Source: Dioscorea cayenensis subsp. rotundata (taxonomy: Eukaryota; Streptophyta; Magnoliopsida; Dioscoreales; Dioscoreaceae). From it: a stretch of 64,000 bases of DNA. Under the pieces are notes generated by a model. The model saw only the letters and a list, made by a program, of their open reading frames with translations. It ran no database searches and was not told where the DNA came from. A program made the position numbers and the translations under genes. Shown piece by piece: positions 1-10,519 of the stretch; position 1 is the stretch's first letter; each line of letters starts with the position of its first letter. The DNA lies in contig NC_052472.1 of the NCBI RefSeq assembly GCF_009730915.1, forward strand, positions 620,001 through 684,000. The letters are read 5' to 3'.

Positions 1-460
1 CAATTTTAATAAGATAGATTTTTGTATCCCAAGTTTAAGTTGGCTATAAATAGACTTGTACCTTCTCTTTTGAATGACGGAACTTTGATTATTATTCACA
101 AAATAAGAGTTTTCTTACTACCATTGTTCTTGTTAGTTCTCCCGGATTCAAGAGAGGAAAGTTTTCGCTTTCTCCTAATTTGTGCTCCATGCTTCCGGGC
201 ATTTTGTGTGGATTAATTTTCGGTTTATTGTTCTATGATTGTTCGGACAGCGGGTCTTAGTTCTTGAAGCTTTAGATCGTTTCTCCCCAATGTACGGATC
301 ACATCCATCCCCGACTGTTCGCAGCTAGTCATCACTCAACCTAGATCCTACTCCGTGAAGATTGGTCCATCATCTAGGCCTCCTTCTTCCTCACCAAGTT
401 GGAGCCTATCCTTTGGACAATCTCTCGAAGAGAGGTTGCAACACACATTGCGCTATAGAC
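1..460 (+). other. Possible LTR or repeat remnant, no gene
   Basis: No convincing coding region. A TATA-like CTATAAATAG near position 45 followed by a T-rich leader-like stretch resembles the promoter and R region of a plant LTR, but no partner LTR, primer-binding site or retroviral protein is visible. The short reading frame at 22-216 has no recognisable domain. The LTR reading is an inference only. Confidence 0.25.
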
Positions 461-857
461 ACTTGAATGATATTTTTATAAAAAAATCTTTGTAAAATTT
501 TATTGCTTTGCTCTTTAATATTTTACAAATTATTTTATATAGTTTTTTTGGCAAAAGTCAATTGTTTGGCGAGTTGATTTTTTTTTATAAATTAATATAT
601 AAAGTCTAAAAATATTATAGTTTTAGACAACCATATTTATAATTTTTTTTGTTTAACCTTTTGACATTTAATAAATTGGTTATATAGTAACAATTTTTTT
701 TTTTTGTAAAATTTATTGTTCGACAACTTGATTTTCTAATAGTATATATATGCTTTTAAAAAAAGTATCAGTTTTACTTGTCCTATAAAAAGATTTTTAT
801 CTCCCTTTAAAAAAAAATTGGCACCCCTAAAAAAAATTTCTGGCTCCGCCCCTAATT
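461..857. repeat. AT-rich repeat ending in a GGGGCGGAGCCAGAA-type terminus
   Basis: Very AT-rich stretch with an internal degenerate direct repeat (two versions of a GTAAAATTTATTG...TTGATTTT segment near 490-580 and 705-740). It ends at about 855 in a sequence whose reverse complement reads TTAGGGGCGGAGCCAGAA, a terminus I associate with plant non-autonomous DNA elements. The left end is not clear, so class and boundaries are unproven. Confidence 0.3.
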
Positions 858-860
858 TAA

Positions 861-1335
861 GGGATCTCCTTATGAGAGCCATCTTATGGAATATTTGGTT
901 TGAAAAAAATAGAAGAATTTTTAAATCCCTTGTGCTTCCTCACTTTTCAATCATCATTAAAAGTATGCATATGCTTCTCTTTTGAATTTTTGCAACCTGT
1001 GACACCCAACCCTGCTTCCCAAGAAAGTCACTTCAGAAACTCAAACTCTCCCTAGATTTCATGAGCGCAAAATTAGAAGACCTTTCTGGCACCATCACCC
1101 CAGTCTCGAGTGGAGTGAGCCACTCCACTTCGACAGATGACTAGGACATCTGTTACAACACGGTGGTCTTTGTCTGCTCATCTGTCTCTTCTCTTGTTTT
1201 TGCTTACTTTTTAGTTTGTTTGTAAAGGCTAACATCACTTATGGTGACTACTTCCCTATTTTGCTTTGTCCTCATATTTCTTTGTACTTCTTTTTATTTA
1301 TGTTGTCTTTTTGTGTGTTTTCTTTTTTGGTCATT
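861..1335 (+). mobile_element. LINE ORF2 C-terminal fragment and 3' UTR
   Basis: Translating 861-1143 gives a decayed version of the LINE ORF2 C-terminus seen elsewhere in this window: an ILWNIWFEKNRRIF segment matches the IWNIWLERNNRIF of the LINE at 7421-9775 (about 9290-9330), followed by a stop within the fragment and then a Ser/Thr-rich tail ending in a stop near 1143. The T-rich sequence to 1335 resembles the 3' UTR of that element. It is a 5'-truncated, non-functional copy. Confidence 0.6.
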
Positions 1336-1590
1336 CACTTTTTTTTTTCTTTTTTGAAAAAAGTGGATAAACCACAAATGCATTAAAAAGAACGGGAGCC
1401 AAGTACAAGGGAGCAACAACAACCAGAACCAAAAATAAATAGGACAGGGTGCTGAGTCATCAGGAGTGAAATCTGGACTGAAACAAAGCAAAGGGATAAC
1501 GACAACAAAACAGACAAAGGAAGTAGAACGACGGAAGAAAAGCTGGCTCACGAGTGCTTGCCAGTTAGGGCAGTGCAACCCAAATTAACG
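1336..1590 (-). mobile_element. Minus-strand LINE 3' end with tail stem-loop
   Basis: On the minus strand this reads as a T-rich LINE 3' UTR ending in TTTAATGCATTTGTGGTTTATCCAC and a poly-pyrimidine/A tract (given here in two parts: TTTAATGCATTT then GTGGTTTATCCAC). The stem-loop is at 1363-1375. No ORF2 protein sequence can be read upstream, so only the tail of the insertion remains. It lies tail-to-tail with the plus-strand fragment at 861-1335. Confidence 0.55.
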
Positions 1591-1837
1591 TGGCGCCATC
1601 AGGGGGTTATCGAGCTCACTTGCCGGAGCTGGCACGTTGGGGGGTAGGAGAGGTCCTTGATCCCACAAAAACGAGATGACGTTTAATTGTCTAGAGGGAC
1701 TCTACAAGGTGGTGCCCAGTCGATGTAGGGGCTGTATTAACCCAAGCAATGAGTAAAATTAATAAATAAAATGAAATGAAATGGCTTTATCCACCCTCTT
1801 TAAAGAAAATAAATAAATAAATTAAAGTAAAATAAAA
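1591..1837. other. Gene-free repeat-derived stretch
   Basis: No coding sequence seen. The part from about 1750 (ATGGCTTTATCCACC followed by an A-rich tract to 1835) looks like another plus-strand LINE 3' tail immediately upstream of the LINE at 1838. The part 1591-1745 is moderately GC-rich and unrecognised. Confidence 0.35.
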
Positions 1838-3815
1838 TTGGTGGCTATAATTCCTTCCCTTAGCTCAATGTTTACTCATGCCCTTAGCTCCAAGATTCTG
1901 GTGGGGGTTCCTCTGGGGGAGTTTGGAAGTAAGTGTAATCTTCATTATGCTGATGATCTCCTAATTATGACCACGGGAGGGCTTGAGGATCTCAGGATTA
2001 TTAAACTCATTCTGTTTTTATTTGAAAGTATGACTAGTTTGGCGACTAATTTTGGAAAAACCTGCCTGTTTTCGAGCAAGTTGGGGGAATTACCGCAGGC
2101 GGGAGCCGCTGCTACACTTAACTGTGCAATTGGGATTCTTCCAGTTACTTACCTTGGTGTTCCGATTGCGGGAAGACGACCTCGAAGACAGGATTGGGAG
2201 GAGTTGACTCAAAAAGTGAGGAGGAGGCTATACTCCTGGAAGGTTAAGCATCTGTCCTTGGGTGGTCGCCATACGTTGGTTAACTCGGTTCTGTCTGCCC
2301 TACCGACATATTGGATGTCTATCTTTAGACTTCCGGGGTGGGTTGTTAAAAAGCTGGATTATCTCAGAAGAGAGTTCTTGTGGTCGGGGCCGGATATTGA
2401 TCATACTAAATGTCTCTGGTTGGGTGGAGGAATTTATGCCGGCCACGTGATCAGGGTGGTTGGGGGATTCTGGATCTTCGAACTTTTAACTTGGCGCTAT
2501 TAGGGAAATGGTGGTGGAAGTTTGTTATGGACCCTAGTTGGTGCGGTGCGGCTGTTGTGCAGTTCAACTATGGGCTTCTCAACTGGCATCTTCACCCCAG
2601 GTTGACGGGTAGGATTTCTTTCTTTTGGAAAGGTGTTCTTGATTGTCTACCTGCGTTTAGAGGGTGCATTGGGCACAACATCTATTCTGGTACGACTACT
2701 CTTTTTTGGAAGGATCGATGGGTTAATGGCATTGCCCCTATGAATTTATGGCCGGAGGAATTTTGTCGCAATAATCTACCGAACGGTACGGTTCATGAGT
2801 TGTCCTCCCTTCTTGAGGATCCGCTCTTTTCTGCAAATGCTTGTGTCACTCAGGTCTTTAATTGTTTGAAGGAGAATAGGGGGGCTAGGTGTGATAAGAA
2901 AAGCTGGTTGCTCACGGGTAACGGGCTTTTCTCGGTGAAATCCTTCTATACTTTTCTCAGTGACGGTGGTATCATTTGTCCAGTTGCGAGGTTCTTTTGG
3001 CGCAAGACTTGCCCTCAGAAGATCATTCTTCATAACTGGCTTGTGTGGAAGAATAAGGTCCTCACGTTGGAGAATTTGGAGAGAAGAAAATGTAACAAAC
3101 TGCCTACTGCTACGTGTGTTTTGTGCCATTCGACGATCAAAACGGCGGATCATCTTTTCCTCCAACGTTCTTATTCTAGAAGGATTTGGGATTTCTTTGT
3201 TAATTTGGTCAATCTGCCGGAGCCACCTATCTTGGTGAGCGATCTCTGGATCGCGTGGAGGGGCTTGGTGTTGCCTTCTTTCAGGACTTTTGTGGATTTA
3301 TTAGTGAAAGCTATTGTGTGGATAATCTGGCTTGCTAGAAATGATATTATTTTTAATGCCAATGTCGTGCCTGTGCATATTCTCATTATTAAAATTGTTC
3401 ATTTATTATTGTCCTGGTACGATAACTGTGCAGAGGGTGACAAGGGGAAGCTTGAGGAGGCCATGGGGAGTGTTCGGAGGAGTCTGGAGTTCTTGGGTCC
3501 CCGTGCTGAGGTGGAGCACTATCCTGAGATGGATCTTGAGATTACATTGGCCGAGGAGGCGCCGGGACAGCAAACGGAGTAGTCCACTTGCTGGGTTGTT
3601 AGGCGGGGAGGAGGCCCCTTTTTTCTTCATCCTTTATTTTTCTTGTATGTTCTCCGTTGTTTTGGTTAGTTGGTGTGTTTCGAGTTGTTGGTACCACTGC
3701 TAGTGGTTGGATGTCCTTTTCCCCCATCTGTGTGGGGGGAGTATGTGGTTTTTGTACTCTCTGTTATTTTATTGAAGTGGTTTATCCACCTTTTCAAAAA
3801 ATAAAAAATAAAATA
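1838..3815 (+). mobile_element. 5'-truncated L1-type LINE, ORF2 second half (inactive)
   Basis: Non-LTR retrotransposon of the plant L1 type. The first frame (1838-2440) has the reverse-transcriptase active-site motif LHYADDLLI (about 1951) and the downstream YLGVPIAGRRPRRQDW block. A frameshift near 2440 moves the reading to 2410-3582, which holds a GKWWWK segment, a FWKDRWV block and a zf-RVT domain (CVLCHSTIKTADHLFL). The last zinc ligand is changed: the usual HLFLxC reads HLFLQR. The ORF stops at 3582; the 3' UTR runs to a GTGG-TTTAT-CCAC stem-loop (3777-3789) and an A-rich tail to about 3815. Endonuclease and the N-terminal RT are missing, so it is a dead, 5'-truncated insertion. It lies directly upstream of the SCPL start codon (3847) and may have displaced or supplied its promoter. 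Confidence 0.85.
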
Positions 3816-3846
3816 ATTCCTTCCATCTCCAATCTGCTCGGAAACC

Positions 3847-6660
3847 ATGGCATCTTGTCTTCATCTTCAACTACTGTGTCAGCTGCTACTGCTCCTATCG
3901 CCGCTTTTCATCTCTGCTTCCGTTGTTACTCATCTTCCTGGCTTTGATGGTCCGCTTCCCTTCCACATGGAAACTGGGTGAGCCGAAGTTGTTCCTGAGA
4001 TGCATGATAAACTTGATTATTTTAATCTATAAAAATGGTTGAATTTTGTAGGTATGTTGGTGTGGATGAAGTGCAGTTCTTTTATCACTTCATAGAGTCT
4101 GAGGGAAATCCAGCTGAGAACCCTCTTATTCTTTGGCTCACTGGTGGCCCTGGTTGCTCTTCTTTCAGTGGCCTCGTCTTTGAAGTTGGTAATCTTTTCC
4201 CTTCTTTTTTTTTTCTTGTTGTTTGAAATGAAAGGGAGAAAAGAAAAAGAAAGCGTTTTTTTTAAAATGCACTTGATGATGATTATTAGGTCCTCTGAGG
4301 TTCAGGAGGGTGAAGTATGATGGTAGCTTGCCAACACTTGTGTATCATCCTTTCGCTTGGACAAAGGTGATAATGTTCACCACTTATTTTCAGATTGATC
4401 TTTCATTTAAAAGCTTTTACTCTTTTTTTCCCCTTAGCTCTTGGATTTTTTTTTCAGGTCTCAAATATGATCTTCTTAGATTCTCCTTTCGGATATGGAT
4501 TCTCATTCTCAAATAATCCAGAGACATATGTTGATGGTGATGTCACTTCATCCTTGAGAGTTTACAAGTTTCTCCGAAAAGTATTTTATTACTTGATGTT
4601 CGTCATGTTCTTTGCATTTGTTTCAAAGCTCTGAATAATTATTAAGTGGTGAAAATCAAACTCGTGTTTTTTTATAACAGTGGCTGATTGACCACCCACA
4701 GTTTCTCTCCAATCCTCTGTATATTGCTGGTGATTCATATGGTGGCAAGGTTACTCCAGTCATCACTGAATTGATATCACAAGGTAGCCGCACTGATCAA
4801 CTGGTTTTTCTAGTTAATGATCCAGATGTCTTTCTATCTGATGTAGGCCAACTAAATTAAAGACTGAAGCACCACCTTAAAGCTTGTATCTTTTAGTAGT
4901 TCTGCGTTGCTATTTTTAATTCATTGACACTTTGTTGTTAATCCAGATAAACAATAGTAGCTCACCGCACCACTCTGTCTACCTGATGCCTGTGCTATTT
5001 GTTCTGTCTAAAGTGTGATGCTTGATATGCAGGTATTGAATCTGGGGCTCAGCCTATTCTGAATCTAAAGGTAATTGATGTTGATCATGATCAATTGAGG
5101 CTAAAAAGAGTGTAATGGACTGCTAAACTCATCATGAAGGTGTTATTCTGTCAGGGATATTTGATTGGCAACCCAGTAACCGGGGAAGCAATCGATAAGA
5201 ATGCTCAGGTTCCATATGCTCATAATATGGGGATCATTTCTGATGAGATTTACAAGGTGATGCACTTCTCTTCCAACATAAAATCTATTACAAGTATTAG
5301 AACATCATGAAGTTTTATGCAAATTAACTTTGTCTTTGTATTTTCAATTGTCAATAGTACATTAATATATGTTCTAATGAAGATTTTATCTTTGGTTGAA
5401 CTAACTATAATGACAATAAGAAACATTTCTCTTTTCTCAGTCCACAACTATTTCTTGTGAAGGAGAGGATTATGAAAATCCTACCAATGCTCTTTGTGCT
5501 AAGAAGCTTCAAGTTGTGAAAAAGGTGACAAGTAGCAATTCTGTTGCATACATTGGATATAGTTGCATGTGATATCTTAAAACAGTGACCTTTTGAGCTT
5601 GCAGTATTTTGATGAAATCAGTAACCCACACATTTTGGAGCCAAAGTGCCCACAAGCATTACCAAAACCACAGAACTTAAGTGAAAAAAGTCGATTTCTC
5701 ATGGATGACCACAGAGAGTTTATCATGCCACCAATGCCTCCTTTCAAATGCAGAGTGATCAGTTTTATCCTTCTTGCCGACCTTTATGCTTTAAAAGAAC
5801 AACTTAATTATATGAGAACATAAACTCTCTTGGTGCTAGCACTAACTGATCATAATTGTCATCTCAGTCTTATACTGGCTATTTAAGCTATATTTGGGCA
5901 AACAACGATGGTGTCAGAGATGCTCTCCACATCCAGAAGGTATATTAATTAGAAGTAGTCTGATATACTTGTCTCATTTCTGATATGTGTTGTTGAATTG
6001 TCATTTATACAAAGCAGGGAACTGTCCCTGAATGGATCAGATGCAATGATAATTTGCAGTATGTCAAAGATATTCCAAGCAGTGTTAAATACCAGCACAA
6101 GCTCACAAGCCAAGGATATCGAGCTCTCGTTTACAGGTGAAACTAGAGCTTGTAGCAAAACCATGTCTCTTTGATGAATCTTCATACTTCAGTTACTAAC
6201 ACCATTTTGTCGGATTAAAAAAAGTGGGGATCATGATCTAGTGATACCACATATAGGAACCCAAACATGGGTAAGATCTCTGAACTACTCCATTGTTGAT
6301 GACTGGAGATCTTGGTTCTCTAGTGGGCAAGTAGCTGGGTGAGTTTGATAGGAATTAATAAGCTAGTAATATGTTCAATTACTGATCATGCACGTACATA
6401 TCTGCATTTGTAGACTGATGTTGTTATTTGGATTAAAATTCTTTAGATACACAAGAACATATACCCACAATCTCACATTTGCTACTATAAAGGTATGACA
6501 TACAATAAAATTTTGTTGATAAAAACTTTTTAAGTGAAAAAAAAAGATGCTAATGCAAATGTATTCGTTTATACAGGGTGCTGGTCATACAGCTCCAGAG
6601 TACAAACCAAGGGAGACCCTTGATATGATTAAAAGATGGCTTTCATATCAACCACTGTAG
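3847..6660 (+). CDS. Serine carboxypeptidase-like protein (SCPL, clade I type), intact
   Basis: Secreted or vacuolar alpha/beta-hydrolase of the S10 family; members cleave C-terminal residues or act as acyltransferases on plant metabolites. Fourteen exons: 3847-3977, 4052-4188, 4290-4366, 4458-4580, 4681-4783, 5033-5070, 5155-5256, 5441-5524, 5605-5754, 5868-5939, 6018-6136, 6225-6338, 6447-6492, 6577-6660; all introns GT-AG, total 459 residues, the usual length. An N-terminal hydrophobic signal peptide spans residues 1-24. The oxyanion block is [10 protein letters not shown] (about 72-81), the nucleophile is Ser175 in GDSYGGK, the acid lies in GDHD (380-383) and His436 in GAGHTAPEY. The normally conserved PVGTGFS reads PFGYGFS here. 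The start was chosen because it gives the signal peptide. Whether it is a peptidase or an acyltransferase cannot be told from sequence. Confidence 0.9.
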
Positions 6661-6879
6661 GTTTTATGACACTTGTTTTGTGTGTGTACATTTATGAGAC
6701 ATCTTTTGTTCAAATGTGATGTACCATTTGTGTTTGTTTTTCTATTTGCTGCCCCATGAACATGAGATTTCTCAATAAATTGTTTCTAAAAATAAAGATG
6801 GTTTTTTTTTTCTGATTTAACTTTTTTTTATTTAATCACGAAAATAATCTCATTGAAATTTTATTCATCAAAATGGATT
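6661..6879 (+). other. SCPL 3' UTR and flank
   Basis: Non-coding sequence after the SCPL stop codon. AATAAA-type polyadenylation signals occur near 6774 and 6790. Nothing else recognisable. Confidence 0.5.
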
Positions 6880-7136
6880 TTAAAATGTCAAATCAAAGCC
6901 ATGTCACCAAACGATAGCCTTCGCCGGCCCAGCCTATCTCCTTTACTCTTGTTTTTTTACTGCTTTATACTATTTCTTTCTCTGTTTTCCTCATCTCTGA
7001 TGAGGATTCAGATTGTTGTTATCTTTAGACCCGCTTGTTGTTTCTTCTCCGTTGTATTTCTCTGTACTCTTCTTTTTTTAATAAATTTGTGGTTTATTCA
7101 TTTTTTTCCCAAAAAAAAAAGAAAAAAACGTGTCAC
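6880..7136 (+). mobile_element. LINE 3' UTR tail
   Basis: T-rich 3' end closely resembling the tail of the LINE ending at 9775: both contain a CCTCATCTCTG(A/G)TGAGGATT segment and a CTCTTCTTTTTTTAATAAATT run. The stem-loop at 7089-7101 reads GTGG-TTTAT-TCAT, keeping the stem by G-U pairs, and is followed by an A-rich tract. No ORF2 sequence precedes it, so this is a very short 5'-truncated insertion just behind the SCPL gene. Confidence 0.65.
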
Positions 7137-7420
7137 CATCTAGATGTGCTTGCTGAATTTTTTTTAAAAAAACCAAAATATTGGTTTTCTTTCAAGAACA
7201 CCATTTAAAAAAAAAATTCAAAAAAATTAAATTTTTTTTTATTTTTTAAGTTAATATTATTTTTTAAGTACCTATATTTTTTAACCATATTTATTTTGGA
7301 AAAACATATTATTATAATATAATATTATTTTATTTATTTAAATTTTATTTTTTTAAAGATAGATAAATGACTTAAATTAAAAACAATAAAGATTTGTGGT
7401 GACTTCTACAATGGTTCTAT
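7137..7420. other. AT-rich non-coding spacer
   Basis: A/T homopolymer-rich sequence with no reading frame, repeat boundary or regulatory motif that I can support. Confidence 0.5.
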
Positions 7421-9775
7421 TAAGCATTGGAATTTCAAAAGCACTGGAATTCTTTTTTCAAAAGCACTGGCACTGGAATTTCATCCAGGAAGACCTTATT
7501 AAGCTTTGTGGCTGACTTCTACAATGGTTCTATTAATTTTGAACGCCTTAATTGGGTTCACATCGCGCTTATTGCCAAAACAAAAGCTCCTACTGAGGTT
7601 TCAGAATTTAGACCTATTAGTCTCATCAATTCTACTTGCAAAATCATTTCCAAGATTCTCGCCTCTAGGTTGAGTAAAGTGATTAATTTTCTAATCGATA
7701 ATTCTCAATCTGGTTTTATTAAAGGCAGATGCATCGCAGATAACATTATTACTGCTCAGGAAGTGATTTTTAATCTTCAAAAATAGAAAAGACTCGGATT
7801 TACTTTTAAAGTTGATTTTGCGAAAGCCTTTGATTTACTAAACTGGAATTTCCTTCTTGAGATTCTAGCGACTAGAGCCTTTGGCAATCGCTGGATTAAT
7901 TGGATACATACCATTCTCAGTACTGCAAAAACACAAATTTTCATCAATGGTACTACCCAAGGGTATGTACGTTGCAAAAGAGGTTTAAGACAAGGTGATC
8001 TCCGCTCACCTCTTCTTTTTGCTTTAGCGGCTGACGCTCTCAGCGCTATGTTCAATCACGCTATTAATTCCAAAGTTCTGGCTGGAGTTCAAATTGACCA
8101 TGTTAATAGCATCTGTCATTTACAATACGCGGATGATCTAATAATTTTCTCAGTTGGAGGGCATGATGATCTTCAAATAATCAAATTAATTCTTCATCTC
8201 TTTCAAGGTTGTTCTGGACTTTCAATAAACTTCTCGAAGAGTTGTCTATACTCCACAAATTTTGGATTTCAGCCTCACTCTTCTTCTGCAAGAATTTTAA
8301 ATTGCAATAGGGATTGTCTTCCTATTACATACTTGGGAGTTCCCCTTTCTGGAAGACGGCCTAGACAACAAGATTGGACAAAACTTATTGATTCTGTCTG
8401 ATCTAGACTCACTCCCTGGAAAGCTTTATACCTTTCCCTAGGGGTCGTCTAACCCTTATTAACTCCGTTCTCTCTACCCTACCTATTACTGGATGTCAGT
8501 ATTCAAACTACCAATTTGGGTTATTCATGAGATCGACAGGATTAGAAGAGATTTTTTATGGAAAAGGGCCTGATCTTGGATCTAAGGGTATCAGATTAGT
8601 CGCTTGGAAAAAGATTTGCCGCCCCCGTATCATGGGTGGATTGGGAATTTTTGATCTTCAGGAGTTCAACAAAGCCTTACTTGGAAAATGGTGGTGGAAG
8701 ATCACTACTACATCGAATTCTTGTTGGTCTAAGATCTTAAACGCAAACTACTCTTTTAATGGATCACCTGGATACCTATTTCAACATCCACCAAGAAATA
8801 AATCCTTCTTCTGGGCTGGGATTAACACTGTTCTTACTCCTTTCCGATCATGCATAAATTATCAAGAGGACTCTTATTCCTGGCCTCTCGAAAAAAATGG
8901 TATTTTCTCTGTCAAACCATTCTACAATTTCTTAATTGACGGAGGGCTTCGAAGTCAACTTTATCCTCATTTTTGGAAATCCAAATCCCCAAGCAAAATC
9001 ACTTTATTCTGCTGGTTGGTCAAAGAAAACAAAATTCTTACTCTTGATAATCTATTCAAAAAAGGCAGTAATCCTAATGCCACTGACACATGCATTCTTT
9101 GTCATAATAACTCGGAAATAGTGGAACATCTTTTTCTTGATTGCAAATACGCGGAGCGTATTTGGTCCTTCTTCAGACAAAACCTTGATATTGAGTCTTC
9201 CCCATCCTCAGTATCTAATATTTGGACCATTGGATTCCCTCATTAACTTCCTCTCATCAGAACCTGGGGGACCTCTGTTCTAGAGCCATAATCTGGAATA
9301 TTTGGCTTGAACGAAACAATCGCATTTTTAACCTTACTTGTCTACCTATTATTTCAATTTTATACAAGTCTGCTAATATGCTGCTTTCTTGGCTTTCAAC
9401 AGATTCAGAGAACCTTCATCAGGACACCACTGAGGCCACTCAAAGGATCAAGAGCTCCCTCAACTTCCTGGGCACTAGACCCACTGATTTCATCGGCGAT
9501 TCGGTGCACACTGCTGATCAGGAGTAGTCCTCCTATCCTTGTAGCTGGGCAGGCCTGTGTCTCCAGACGGTTACCTTCACTGTCCCAGCTTGTTTCATTT
9601 TCTCTTTCTTCCTGTCTTGCTTTTGCTAACTGTTTTCCTCATCTCTGGTGAGGATTTCAGTATGTTATTTACTTTTAGCATTTTCTTATTCGTGCTTTTC
9701 TGCTGTACTCCTCTGCTCTCTTCTTTTTTTAATAAATTGGTAGTTTATCCACTTTATTAAAAATGCAACAACTTT
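7421..9775 (+). mobile_element. L1-type LINE, ORF2 from mid-RT to 3' end (inactive)
   Basis: Plant L1-type non-LTR retrotransposon. Reverse-transcriptase blocks appear in order: FRPISL (about 7608), SGFIKGR (7710), DFAKAFD (7813, consensus DFEKAFD), GLRQGD (7984) and QYADDL (8125). Stop codons interrupt the frame at about 7784 and 8401, and frames shift again near 8440 and 9240. Downstream come a GKWWWK block and a zf-RVT domain with intact CILCHNNSEIVEHLFLDC ligands (about 9090-9145). The ORF2 end is near 9527, the 3' UTR ends in a variant stem-loop GTAG-TTTAT-CCAC (9740-9752). The 5' part including endonuclease is absent. The element separates the intact SCPL gene from its pseudogene relatives. 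Confidence 0.85.
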
Positions 9776-9990
9776 TAAAACAGGAGAGACTAAAACAACA
9801 AACAAGCTTAGTGACCTTACAAAAGAGGCAACAAAATAACACTAAAAACAACAACGAACACTGAAGCAAATTATTAGGATTGGGTAAGTATAGACAATAA
9901 CAGTGACAGAGACCGAAACACACTGAAAAAACAAAACCCTAAAAGGAAGGAGGGAGATTCCCCTAGGGTGAACATTGTTGGAGAAGCTCA
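9776..9990 (-). mobile_element. Possible minus-strand LINE 3' UTR, tail-to-tail
   Basis: Read on the minus strand this is a T-rich sequence similar in texture to the LINE 3' UTR at 1336-1590, running into TTTTTAATAAAGTGGATAAACTACC at the junction (in two parts: TTTTTAATAAA, then GTGGATAAACTAC). It meets the plus-strand LINE tail at about 9740-9775. No protein sequence supports it, so the call rests on composition and position. Confidence 0.35.
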
Positions 9991-9998
9991 GTGACTAG

Positions 9999-10340
9999 GT
10001 ATTGAATCTTGGGCTCAGCCTCTTCTGAATCTTAAAGGTAATGGATGTTGATCATGATCAAATGGGGCTAAAATGAGTGACATTCAACTCATCATAAAAA
10101 GGTGTTTATCTGTTAGGGATATGTCATTGGCATCCCAGCAACTGGAGAAGTAATGGATTTGAACACTCGGGTTCCACATGCTCATAATATGGGCATCATT
10201 TCTGATGAGATTTACTAGGTGATGCACTTCTCTTCCAACATTAAATCTATTACAAGTGTTAGAACATCATGAAATTTTTATGCCAATTAGTTAACTTTGT
10301 TATTGTATTTCAATTGTCAGTAGTATATCTTTCGTCAAAA
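9999..10340 (+). pseudogene. SCPL gene remnant (exons 6-7 with flanking introns)
   Basis: A short relic of a third SCPL copy. 9999-10037 matches exon 6 of the intact gene (GTATTGAATC..GGGCTCAGCC), 10116-10218 matches exon 7, and the following sequence to about 10340 matches intron 7. Exon 7 ends in a TAG stop (GAGATTTACTAG) where the intact gene has TACAAG, exon 6 carries an extra base before its donor, and the conserved glycine of GNP is lost (GIPAT). No other exons are near, so it cannot make a protein. Confidence 0.8.
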
Positions 10341-10519
10341 GCTAATCATATATTAATGAAAGTAGAAATATATATTGTTTTGGCGGAAAAATATAAATAC
10401 AATATATATATATATATATATATAAATATCAACAACCACAGTAATTATTAATTTGCTAATGACATTTTAACCAATTTACATCTTATTATTTTGGCTCCTT
10501 TTCATGCTCATCGGAGACC
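10341..10519. repeat. (TA)n-containing spacer upstream of SCPL pseudogene
   Basis: AT-rich sequence with a TA dinucleotide run at about 10402-10424. Nothing coding. Confidence 0.5.

Noticed and set aside
1294..1578. 94-residue hydrophobic minus-strand frame
   Set aside because: It is the T-rich 3' UTR of a minus-strand LINE.
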